A stretch of 15,131 nt of DNA from Basidiobolus heterosporus B8920 (Eukaryota > Basidiobolomycota > Basidiobolomycetes > Basidiobolales > Basidiobolaceae), in assembly GCA_000697455.1 (NCBI GenBank), contig JNET01031295.1, positions 1 to 15,131 of the forward strand. The letters run 5' to 3'. The notes beneath the pieces were generated by a model, which saw nothing but the letters and a program-made list of their open reading frames with translations, was not told where the DNA came from and made no database searches. The position numbers and the translations under genes were made by a program. How positions within the stretch are numbered: position 1 is the first letter of the stretch; each line of letters begins with the position of its first letter. This document shows positions 1 through 8,024 of this stretch, one piece after another.

Positions 1-1217
1 AAGAGAAAGAAGATTGTCGATATGAAATGCTTTCTTTTACTTGGACCAGTGCAAATCCCAATGGTACGGATGGCTTGCGGGAAAATCCCATCTTTTTGTG
101 CGTGCTTTTGTGAAGGAGCGACCCGTACATGCTTTACACTGAGATTGAGTTTAAGGCGAGCTACTAACATATCGAGGGAAGTGATATGGTCTAGCGTTAA
201 CAGTCGGACTACTGCTGAGCCGGCGTGTCCTTAGGAAATATTAGTACAAGGTCAAGAACAAAGAAAAGAATGCACACTACCAACAGAACTGTGATTTAGG
301 ACTATTGACTCTAACATTCCATCACCTAGAGCACGACCCATCCAATCACTTACTAAAAAGAGAATACATTATATATGCGTGCCTTCGTAAAGCCTAACTA
401 CTCTGGGAACTAACCACCACCATCGCAATTATCTAAAGCTGAATGAGGCGAGTAAACGGAAATTCCGTTGATAATACAATTCATGATAAGTGCCTGCTTC
501 TCATCTGTCATGTTGAATTTTTTCAACGGCTCAAATATCGGAGGTCGATAAGAAACAATGACTCCAATCTTAGGCTCTGCTATCGCGTCGTCTAAAACCT
601 TTGTCGTTAGGTCACTGGTCAAAAGCACGTGAGTAGTGAACTGCCGAGGCTTTGGTGGTTCTAAAGCGTTCTATCAGTGGGATGCTATTCAAAATATATA
701 CTCTCTTAGAAATACCTATTAATAACCCAACATTATCCCAGGTTGTATCAGCTAAGGAAAGTGGAGCTATAAGCCCCATGTGTCGTTCAACGCGAGAAGT
801 TAAAGATTCTGTGGTGGCCGAACTTAGGACCAAATCTGGTGGGAAGGTAAAGTGATCCATAGACATTAAAGGTGGAGTTGGGCAGGACACCTGTATTGTA
901 GAGGTTGGAGTTCGAGGAGTAGACGCCCGGTTATTTTCCAACATAGAACTATCCAATACTAAACCCTCGTGCTTTTTGGGAGTAGACTCTTCTAGTGGAG
1001 GTAAAGCTCCAGTAAAATATTGACAATTCTCCAAATGTTTTCTACAGTTGGCTTTCTTGTTAAGTATCTTTTGTCGAAAAGCTTCCTCTTCCCCTTTACT
1101 TTTCGCGCAATATTTACATACGGCAAACCGATCTTTCTTATTTGCCATTTCGTCTAATACAATAAAGTGTTCGGAGAGCTCATGTCTAGGCCTACCACGT
1201 TTCCTTACCTCCTTCAT
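1..1217 (-). CDS. NIF3: BED-type zinc finger fused to NIF3-like protein (3' end outside window)
   Basis: Predicted exons, reading leftward: 1217-716, 660-415, 352-326, 229 (or 214)-41, then an intron running off the window. The N-terminus has a basic RGRPRHE stretch and a BED-like finger (C34, C37, H61, C65). A Ser/Thr/Pro-rich linker follows to about residue 130. From about 137 the sequence is NIF3/DUF34: LADTTWDNVGLLIE, LLTSDLT, SYRPPIF, SPHSALD, GGVSDW and VKHVRVA all have clear family counterparts. NIF3 proteins are conserved metal-binding proteins of unsettled biochemical role; the yeast one was named for interaction with Ngg1. The first ATG after an upstream in-frame stop sets the start. 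The finger and NIF3 lie in one uninterrupted exon. Arg206 stands where the family has a metal-ligand His. Exon 4 can start after CTAAG (229) or CTCAG (214), a 5-codon difference. The domain calls are firm; the exon edges are inferred. Confidence 0.82.
326..352 (-). other. 27-nt microexon of the NIF3-like gene
   Basis: Between a GTTAGT donor (starting at 414) and a TTTTTAG acceptor (ending at 353), only 27 nt up to the GTGATG donor at 325 code in frame. They give V-SDWMGRAL, matching the conserved GGVNDWL segment of NIF3 proteins. The phase is 1 on both sides, so the frame is kept. Skipping it would delete nine residues of the conserved core. Confidence 0.7.
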
Positions 1218-1604
1218 TTTTAAAGATTCTTTCAATCCTCTTTTATGGGTTTTTTATCAATACCTTTAGCCATATACGCCCTTTTGCTTTCTTGATATTA
1301 TGACGCTCGGAAGCTCAGGCGGTAGAAATTTTCTGCCACGGAGATTGCGGAAAATCGGAAATATTCACAACACAAAATCATGTAATCCGACAACTCAACT
1401 TTGCTCGGTCGCAGTGATCAATGAAAATATGATGGGTATAGGTCGGATATTCTACCTAATTATCGGTTAATAATTTGTCGAGTTATTTGAATTAATAGGA
1501 ATTCATTGAGACTACGGGAATTTTTAGTAAGGAAATGGTACATTTATTCTAGTCCTAATCAAATCGATTATTTCACCGTAGGTAGAGCTGTCTCTGTGTC
1601 TACT
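1218..1604. promoter_or_regulatory. Shared upstream region of NIF3-like and methyltransferase genes
   Basis: This 387-bp gap separates two divergent start codons, so it presumably holds both promoters. It is AT-rich, and I see no convincing TATA box or known factor site. No gene or repeat is visible in it. Confidence 0.5.
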
Positions 1605-2592
1605 ATGTCAGAAAACTCTTTGGTTCCATGGAGATTCTGTAACCCGTATGCCAACCAAAAGTACGACCCAGTCAGATCCTTCATTTTCAATGGGTACAAA
1701 AGTAAGTTTATTCAGAAGGTTTTTGTGGTTGATTTTTCCTTCACATTCTTCTAGTTACTATAGAGCAAAACCAAAACCAAAAGATAGACATTACTCAAAA
1801 TACTGGGAACATTGTGTGGGATGGAGTAAGAAAATCTGAAGATGCGCAGAGTGTACTGTATTTTGTTGACGCTTATTTCATAGGCCTACATTTTGTCGAG
1901 ATACGTTCAGAATCATGTGAAGGTTAAAGGCAGGAAGTGTCTTGAGCTTGGTGCTGGGACGGGTTTAGTAGGGCTTGTAGCGTGGACGCTTGGTTAGTTT
2001 ATTAAGAATAGATTTTGAGAAATACGGTGATTAATCGACTAATATCAAATAGGTGGCCAAGTGGTACTCACAGAAATAGATGACTTGATACAACATACAC
2101 AAAAGAATGTGGAGTTGAACGTGAACGCTCTAGCAAACGATACTCTCTTGAAAGAGGACATTCAAGTGAAAGCGCTGACTTGGTATTGTTATAGAGTTTG
2201 ATATTCTACGGCAGAACAGTACTAATATCACAATAGGGGGGATGGAACTCAGATGAACGACTTGTCAACGCCGTACGATGTGATTTTAGGATCGGAGATT
2301 TTGTATTTACAGGATTTCCACAAAGACCTACTAAAAACTCTAAGCGAGTTATCTGGCCCAAAGACTGAGATCTATATGGTTTACAAGCAGAGAGGCCTAG
2401 GTGAAGAAAAGTTCTTTTTGCTAGCCAAGAGGTTCTCATTCGTCATTGAAGAGGTGCTTATCTATTCAAATTTGCATGTGTTTCTGTTCTCGCTAACGTC
2501 AACCTTTCTAGGTTCCGAATGACCACATTGATATAGAATTTCAAAACCAGCCATATCGAGTCTTTAAGATGAGAAAAGCTTATGAACCTTGA
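1605..2592 (+). CDS. METTL21-family protein-lysine methyltransferase
   Basis: Six exons: 1605-1701, 1755-1825, 1884-1992, 2053-2182, 2237-2453, 2512-2592. Together they give 234 residues, and all introns are 53-60 nt with GT-AG ends. It is a seven-beta-strand SAM-dependent methyltransferase of family 16. The family hallmarks are VWDGAYILSRYV (53-64), motif I LELGAGTG (76-83), LTEIDD (98-103) at the second strand, LTWGD (134-138) and DVILGSEILY (150-159). Family members methylate lysines of Hsp70, elongation factors and similar substrates. The closest remembered likeness is METTL21A, whose C-terminal half aligns well, but the substrate cannot be told from sequence. The ATG at 1605 gives an N-terminus of normal length. 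The gene is convergent with FCF2, leaving about 155 bp between stop codons. Phases agree at every junction, so the model is strong. Confidence 0.88.
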
Positions 2593-2748
2593 ATTTGATC
2601 GATGATCATTTATACAGTATATTTTTGTAAGAACAAAGCAGCAGAAGTTGATTAGGAAAAGTCAAACTAAAGAAATTAAATTTTTACAAAAAGGAGCTAT
2701 TTGACGTTCTAATGATGATGTGAAATAAGGTTGATGGTAAAAACATGT

Positions 2749-3677
2749 CTAATTTCTCTTCTTGAATCTTTTCTTGAAGTGTTTCTTTCCTCCAGCTTGC
2801 TTGGCTTCCTGGACTTCCAGGAACTTGCGTTTGAAGTAACGCTTGGAGTCAGTGTCAGCCATAAGTTCATCCAAGATGGTTTGTTTACGTTCTCTACGCG
2901 TAAGGCGGGCAGAGTAGAATTCTCCTGCTCCCTCGATGATAGTTCCGACCTACAGGATAGATAAAGATTGGTCATGAGGCTTAATGTATGCATAATCTAA
3001 AAAGGAGCTTACCTGGAAATATTTAGGAAGCTCCTTGTTGTTGTCCTTCTTGTAATGACGTTTAGGATCCAACACATTTCTCAATTTGATCAAAGTCAGG
3101 TCTCTCTTCAGCTCGTCGGTCATATCGGGTGCAGGCATATCAAACCATTTAGCACCTGCGGTCTTTTCCTTTTCCTACGAGATGCCAGAGTTTTAGTTTG
3201 AAGTCAAGAAAACCGCTAAGAATACAATTGGTAATACCTTAGCAAGTTCCTTTCTGGTTGGTAATTCAGCCTTCAATAATTTTCGAGTTGGTAGCTTTTC
3301 CAGAGCTTTGTTCTTTTCAGCAGTCTCACTTTCATCCTCCAAAGCTACGGTGGTATTTTTCATTTTGGATACACCCTTTTTTTTGGTCTCGATGTAGAGG
3401 TTCTCTTTGATTTTAATGCCAGGCTCTAGAGAAGGAAACCTAATATAGAGTTAGAATTGTGTGTTGTATGTGTTTAAATCCTAGGGTGTATTTACTTCGT
3501 TATGGAAGGCTCTGATTTTTTTCTATTAAATAGAAGAGCGAGTTAGAAACCACACATCTATAATCAGACTTTGAATGCATTCTGCGAAATAGCTTACTTG
3601 TTCTCCACGGATTGCAAATTCTGCGCTGCGGCATTGAGTAGAGCATCTAATTCGGTATCCTCAAATAGAGTAGCCAT
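2749..3677 (-). CDS. FCF2: Pre-rRNA processing factor FCF2
   Basis: Exons, reading leftward: 3677-3598, 3522-3496, 3439-3238, 3174-3013, 2949-2749, giving 223 residues. Fcf2 is an essential nucleolar protein of the small-subunit processome, needed for early 18S pre-rRNA cleavages. The C-terminal Fcf2 domain is unmistakable: KWFDMPAPDMT (112-122), ELKRDL, LRNVLDPKRHYKK, PKYFQVGTIIEG and FYSARLTRRERKQT. A lysine-rich tail ends in KKRFKKRN. The N-terminal helix (MATLFEDTELDALL) and FPSLEPG are also family-like. Introns are 75, 56, 63 and 63 nt. A 27-nt microexon joins exon 1 to the rest. The start is the first ATG. It lies within 1.5 kb of RRP36, a factor of the same pathway. Confidence 0.93.
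3496..3522 (-). other. 27-nt microexon of FCF2
   Basis: The 158 nt between exons 1 and 3 contain TTTAATAG, 27 coding bases and then GTAAAT. Taking these as splice sites gives introns of 75 and 56 nt, each with a CTAAC branch site, and adds nine residues (KKSEPSIT plus split codons) without changing frame. Direct joining of the outer exons is also in frame, so skipping is possible. Confidence 0.6.
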
Positions 3678-4257
3678 ATTAAAAAGAAAATGTAAGGGTT
3701 AAGGTAAGGATAAAGGTAAAGTAACAAAGTTGGCCCGGTCTTTGTAATATGAACTTTTGTTGAAGTCGCGTAAAAAATACTTTCAATCAAAGGCTCTCTA
3801 TAATCACTAAGCCAGAGATTTTCTTTTTTTTTCTTTTTTCAAGTCATGGTTCGATCATCTAATGGTATCATCATCTATATCATCCCAGAATACTCAATTC
3901 CGATCTGTATGTAGCAATTATTAGAATTGTCAAAGATTTATTATCTTTGATCATTATTCTAAATGCATTCACTGTAGTTAAGCACACTCATTCAGAAGCC
4001 CAAACCAATATTCGTACATTGCCCAACTAAGGCATAACGGTAAAAAACTGAAGTAGAGTCACTTGTAAATAAATTTATGAACTAATCAGGATACGTTCGA
4101 GAAGTATGACTTTAATAATGCGAATAAAGTGAGAACAATGAGAAGCGGTTATGAGAAAAAAAGACGACTTTCAATATCTAGCACGTTCCCTAAAACTGAA
4201 GCAACCAAAGAAAATTCATTTAGTTCGATATTAAAACCCTTTTCATAAAATAAACGG
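3678..4257. other. Intergenic region between NDUFB10-like gene and FCF2
   Basis: This 580-bp gap holds the 3' end of the NDUFB10-like gene and the FCF2 promoter. Just before the FCF2 start, on its strand, is a run of CCTTA-type short repeats (3694-3722), followed further upstream by a C/T-rich tract near 3820-3840. A possible extra 3' exon of the complex I gene falls at 4190-4195. I see no gene or repeat element otherwise. Confidence 0.5.
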
Positions 4258-4652
4258 TCAACTCACATCAGCCAAAGTATCTTTAATCTCTCTTGGACCA
4301 CGAACTTTGTTCGTGCGAAGGGATTTGAGATAAGCAAGCGCGAGATGACGACAGTTCTCGTAGTGATTGACACCTTGGGTTTTATAACATTCACGAAGCT
4401 TCTTTTTCACAATTCTTTCCTCCATTAATTTAACCCAATCTTCACGTACTCTTTGGTTACGAGCAGCCAGGACACCTAGAGAAAATACGACAGGACGGAA
4501 ATAGAATGAGTTATCTTGAGCTTTTTTCACTCAACAATAGCCCATATCAACAAGGGGTTACCTTCACGGTCATCTTTATCGACCTCCTCGATTTCTGGAA
4601 CTTTGGGGTAAGTTTTGTGTTCAGGGTATTTCCAGCTTTCAGTAGCACTCAT
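4258..4652 (-). CDS. NDUFB10: Complex I subunit, NDUFB10-like (fungal ~12 kDa subunit)
   Basis: Two exons, 4652-4562 and 4475-4258, give 102 residues. This is an accessory subunit of mitochondrial NADH:ubiquinone oxidoreductase, facing the intermembrane space in the membrane arm. REDWVKLMEERIVKKKLRECY and GVNHYENCR are typical of fungal NDUFB10. C60 and C72 match the family's oxidised cysteine pair. The 86-nt intron ends at TTTTCTCTAG; reading straight through it would insert a non-family segment. There is no cleavable presequence, as expected for this subunit. The last codons (GAT GTG AGT TGA) overlap a strong GTGAGT donor, and a TTGCTTCAG acceptor 71 nt on would give an end of ...LAD-F and stop at 4190. 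Either end changes only one or two residues. Confidence 0.85.
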
Positions 4653-5126
4653 GGTTTTAGTGATTCACTCAAATCGGAAAGAAAATGAAGTAAATAAAAA
4701 AGAAAGCGATAGAGCTGTCTTGAGACGGGTGTGAAATAATTACTGCGCTCACCTTTTGAAAGCTATCTCCAATTATTCACAGAGTTGGGTAGCTCTACTA
4801 GCTCTTAATTCGAGTAAAAGTTGGAGCCCCATAAGCTTCCCCATCGTAACATGCAGATCTGACTCACCCCATGACCTCTTGATAGATTTCGGTGCTAACT
4901 CCTTGTGATTGATTAAAGTAAAATTCATCAATTATGCTTAATATCTGATTAACTCTAATATAGTGAAAAATTCTTTTTGATGATGTGCAAGAGAATCAAG
5001 CAGCTACCCAAAGTGAAGTCACGATCTATTTATTTTTTTTCCTCCTACAATTTTGTATCAGTGTTTGCTTTTGCCTGTACAGCCACTTTCTCTTTATTTC
5101 TTTTGGAGTCTACTTTACAAAGAGCC
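4653..5126. promoter_or_regulatory. Shared upstream region of NDUFB10-like gene and RRP36
   Basis: This 474-bp gap lies between divergent starts. TGAAAAATTC at 4964-4973 resembles the rRNA-processing element (RRPE, TGAAAAATTT) that lies upstream of many fungal ribosome-biogenesis genes. It is 154 bp before the RRP36 start, a usual distance. The match is imperfect and short, so this is a suggestion. No gene is seen; an in-frame hydrophobic extension of RRP36 here was rejected. Confidence 0.35.
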
Positions 5127-6131
5127 ATGCCCCGTCACGAGGAAGAGGAGATTTCTTTTGAGCAACTAGCTAAAATTCAGAAAGAGATTGGTCTTAAAGA
5201 ATTCCACAAGAAGTTTAGAACAAAAGTACAAGAAGAAAGTGAAGAAGAAGAGGAAGAGGAGGAGATAAATAGCTCAGATGAATTTTCCGAAGGAGATTCT
5301 GATTCTGCACCCGAAGAAATCACCACTTCAAAGAAAGGAAGGGGAAGCAAAAAGATGTACGAAAGATCGACTTGATGTTTATTCCCAATACGTTTCAATT
5401 GACCAAAAACCTTTTTCTTATATAGGCCTATGGAAGTGACTTCGAAGCGACCCGTGAGCCGTTTTAGAACTGTAGTTGAAGGGCCTAAAGCAGTATGTTA
5501 TCCAGAAGTGGAAGATTCCTCTCCTTTTACTGACGATTTATTCAATAGAAAACTCGCGATCCTCGTTTTGACAATTTGTCTGGTAAACTGAATGATGATA
5601 TGTTCAACAAATCGTATCAATTTTTACAAGATTACAAATCGGATGAGATACGAATGCTTCGTCAGAGCATCTCTAAAGAGAGAGATCCTAAGCAAGTGGA
5701 GAAACTCAAGAGCCAACTCCAAAGAATGGTAGACACTTGAATAATTTCATGATAAACGGGTTTGATGTGTTAAAATCTTTTCGTTCTAGCAATCCCAACA
5801 AGCAGCTATGAATGAGAAACACCGTAAACAAGAGATCAAACACAGTAGAAAGAAGGCAGAGATGGAATTAGTCGCAAAGGGAAAGAAACCGTTCTTCTTG
5901 AAAAGATGTACGTACCTGCTGATGAACGAAATCTCAACATAACTTTTTTGACTGATCATCCATTCTTTTATTTCAGCCGAACTCAAGAAATTGGAGCTTG
6001 TTGATAAATTCAAAAATCTCAAAGAAGCTGGTAGTATCGATAAAGTCATTGAGAAGCGAAGAAAACATAACGCTGCTAAGCAACACAAACGTATTCCCTT
6101 CAAGAGAAGAAGAACCGAAGGCGACCAGTAA
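5127..6131 (+). CDS. RRP36: rRNA biogenesis protein RRP36
   Basis: Five exons: 5127-5356, 5426-5492, 5549-5728, 5790-5907, 5977-6131, giving 249 residues. Rrp36 is a nucleolar component of the 90S pre-ribosome needed for early cleavages leading to 18S rRNA. The N-terminus (ISFEQLAKIQKEIG) is followed by an acidic Glu/Ser/Asp tract at about 37-65. The conserved part contains PMEVTSKRPVSRFR (78-91), RDPRFD (102-107), a charged coiled-coil-like stretch, KGKKPFFLKRSELKKLEL and a basic end (IEKRRKHNAAKQHKRIPFKRRR). Introns are 69, 56, 61 and 69 nt, with matching phases at each junction. The start at 5127 (GCCATGCC) puts the acidic region first, as in the family. Upstream in-frame ATGs exist but add a hydrophobic stretch unlike RRP36. 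Confidence 0.93.
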
Positions 6132-6581
6132 CCTAGTAGCCATCTACGGAATATTTTCTCGTTTGTACTTTAATCTTTTTTGAGCTTAGAAGAATAGCAA
6201 ATTTGTTCGGGAATGCTTAGCTTAATTTATTGTACCGTCTCATCAAATGTATAGTGAAGTAAAACAAGGTTTAGTTACTCTGTGTCTGGAATTGAATATC
6301 TTATTAGTGCCAATACTCTCTAATACTCGCCTATGCTCGCTTTAGAAATACGTATTGGGGAAGTAATCAGTGTAACAGTGTAATTACACTGAAACAAATG
6401 AGATGCTTTGAGAACATGCGTTGGCTATTTAATAAACAATAGTCAGATAATGCGGAGAAATCCCATTTATGATCAACGATTACTTGAAAATTTAAACTAC
6501 CCCGACTTTGTGAAGTCACAGAACAATAAATACCGAGTCATGGACTATCTATCAAGCATAGACCTAAAGAAGTATACCATA
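6132..6581. other. Intergenic region upstream of the small secreted protein gene
   Basis: This 450-bp gap holds the RRP36 3' end and the upstream region of the next gene. Its only notable element is the triple octamer at 6368-6391. The last part (from 6408) is open in the frame of the secreted protein, but using it would place the signal peptide in the interior. Confidence 0.4.
6368..6391. promoter_or_regulatory. Octamer CAGTGTAA in two direct and one inverted copy
   Basis: Positions 6368-6375 and 6376-6383 are identical CAGTGTAA octamers, and 6384-6391 is the exact reverse complement. The last two make a perfect 16-bp palindrome. There are no spacers. This looks like a binding site for a dimeric regulator about 190 bp before the secreted protein gene. 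The factor is unknown. Confidence 0.45.
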
Positions 6582-6839
6582 ATGAAATTCTTTGTCCTTT
6601 TCCTCCTCTCCATCTCTACTGCTTCTATGATAGGGGCATCTTCTCCGAAAGGATTGGCCGCTAGTAGTGGCCGTCTCACAGAGATAAGTAAACAAAAGAG
6701 ATCGGCTTTATATCTGGTACCCCGCGAAAATGTCATTCACGTCTCCATTTCCGGCAAAGATGGTATAAACGGCAAGGACAGTAAGGACGGCAAAGATGGG
6801 AAGGGCGGCAGGGATGACAAAGATGAGAAGGACGAGTAG
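6582..6839 (+). CDS. Small secreted protein with Gly-Lys-Asp triplet repeats
   Basis: A single exon encodes 85 residues; I do not recognise the family. Residues 1-18 (MKFFVLFLLSISTASMIG) form a clear signal peptide. A dibasic QKR ends at residue 40, a likely Kex2-type cut. From residue 58 to the end there are nine imperfect three-residue units, the first being GKD-GIN-GKD-SKD, and the rest become charged (DKD-EKD). Gly opens six of the nine units, so it is superficially collagen-like, but there is no Pro, and nine units are too few to assume a triple helix. The start was chosen because it opens the signal peptide; the frame is open further upstream. An AATAAA lies 48 bp after the stop. It could be a cell-wall, adhesion or effector-type protein, or a processed peptide; none of these is shown. 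Confidence 0.6.
   Translation: MKFFVLFLLSISTASMIGASSPKGLAASSGRLTEISKQKRSALYLVPRENVIHVSISGKDGINGKDSKDGKDGKGGRDDKDEKDE
6753..6836 (+). repeat. 9-bp (three-codon) imperfect tandem repeat inside the secreted protein
   Basis: Nine units of the type GGC AAA/G GAT/C follow one another to the stop codon, with one extra Glu codon. Third bases vary (AAA/AAG, GAT/GAC), so the array is either not recent or has been kept by selection on the protein. Such arrays can change in unit number between strains. Confidence 0.6.
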
Positions 6840-6886
6840 TTTCGATTAGATTTACTACGCAACAAATACGTACTAAAAACTGAAAT

Positions 6887-6892
6887 AATAAA
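6887..6892 (+). terminator. Poly(A) signal candidate of the secreted protein gene
   Basis: AATAAA lies 48 bp after the stop codon at 6837-6839. Confidence 0.4.
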
Positions 6893-7088
6893 CACTTTAC
6901 TACAAACAGTTTTATCAACTGGCAGTCAAGGTGAAGTTACATCCAGTATTTTACTCTGTAAAGCTGATGATTTTTTAAACAAAATGAACAGAGCCTATAG
7001 GCAAGTTTCTACAATCAATTTCTGGTGCATGTGTACAGTTTCGCTCTATCAAAAGATCGACAAATCCTATCCCGACAATACGTAAATT

Positions 7089-7560
7089 TTAGACTTCTTC
7101 CAGCGGCTCCTCTTCCAGGAACTTATTCAGCTCTGTGCATGAGTGATACTTGCGACGTAATCGAAGTCGGATATCTATTGCTGTAGATATGCCGAGAAAA
7201 ATCGAGCTACCCAGTAGGTTTGCCTTGAGAAAGAAAAAAAGTTCAGTTTACCAGTATTTTCAAAAACTTTAACACACAAATATTTACACAAATGTCCAAC
7301 CAATCGAATTGTTTATATGGCAACAACCCTTGGACAAATTCGCTCGTGAAACTTAGGCCAAGGGCGACGATGGCGGTTCTCGAAACATTTTGTAAAAGAG
7401 TTCGAGAATCCAGGAAAAAATATACCAAAGAGGTCAGAATTCCAAAGCAGAAAAAATGTAAGACTTTATCGTTTATCGATATCTGTAGTCCGGGAGCGAA
7501 ACCAAGAAACGCCATTAAAATGCACCAGACAATTATAACTACACCCAAAAGCAATCTCAT
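7089..7560 (-). CDS. VanZ-like membrane protein
   Basis: Exons 7560-7288 and 7223-7089 give 135 residues. Four membrane segments are visible (about 3-22, 34-50, 63-80, 92-107). Conserved VanZ-family features are NDKVLHFFCF (30-39), SEFVQGLLPY (73-82), FDWLDIC (85-91) and, after the intron, ANLLGSS. The cytosolic tail is acidic (EEEPLEEV). The family is named after a bacterial teicoplanin-resistance protein. Fungal members are widespread and mostly uncharacterised, so no resistance role is implied. The 64-nt intron starts with GTAAAT and must end at CTCAAG: an in-frame stop lies just before it, and the conserved ANLLGS lies just after. The gene is convergent with the small secreted protein gene and divergent from the p24 gene. 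Confidence 0.82.
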
Positions 7561-8024
7561 CTATAGAAAGGTTTCATATAACAGTGTAGTGCTAGAAAGA
7601 TAACGGTTGAATTCTCGGCTGGGATCGTATTAAATCTACATGAACTCATCCCGAGAGCTCATAAATTTTTTAAACTAAATTATAAGAATTGATTTATAAT
7701 AAGCATAAAGAAAAACCACAAGTCAGTGGGCGATCAGAATATTTTGAACTGAGGTAACAAAGAAAGAAACTCTAACCGCTTAAATCACGTGGTCGGAAAA
7801 ATTCAACAATTGATGAAAAATGAGCCAATCCAATCAACCCATGTAAGAGATCATGCTTGAGAGGACGCAAAAGAATCAACGTAATATTAAGTAACTGAGT
7901 TGTTCATTACAGGCCCACGCTTAGCAAGATACCTTTTTAGCTTCGCTATCATTTCTCTCTTTGTTAAGTTACCTTAAGAACGGTGAAGGTCGAATTTGAT
8001 TCATAACTCATCTACAGTTTCGTC
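7561..8024. promoter_or_regulatory. Shared upstream region of VanZ-like and p24 genes
   Basis: This 464-bp gap lies between divergent starts. A CACGTG E-box is present at 7786-7791, the core bound by bHLH factors such as Cbf1 or Pho4 in fungi. No gene or repeat is seen. Confidence 0.4.

Noticed and set aside
715-1047. Plus-strand open frames antisense to the BED-NIF3 exon
   Set aside because: The minus-strand reading has clear domain motifs; the plus-strand frames have none.
3846-3870. GGTTCGAT near a TCTAATGGTAT stretch, suggesting tRNA boxes
   Set aside because: The B-like box comes before the A-like box, the B box lacks the final CC, and no cloverleaf can be formed.
4476-4530. Separate start for the complex I exon, reading KKAQDNSFYFRP before the conserved part
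   Set aside because: This segment lies within an intron ending at TTTTCTCTAG. Splicing joins the N-terminal exon directly to VLAARNQ, as in the family.
4977-5126. In-frame N-terminal extension of RRP36 from ATGs near 4980
   Set aside because: It adds a hydrophobic, signal-like stretch that does not fit a nucleolar protein; RRP36 homologues begin near the acidic region. The ATG at 5127 also has a good context.
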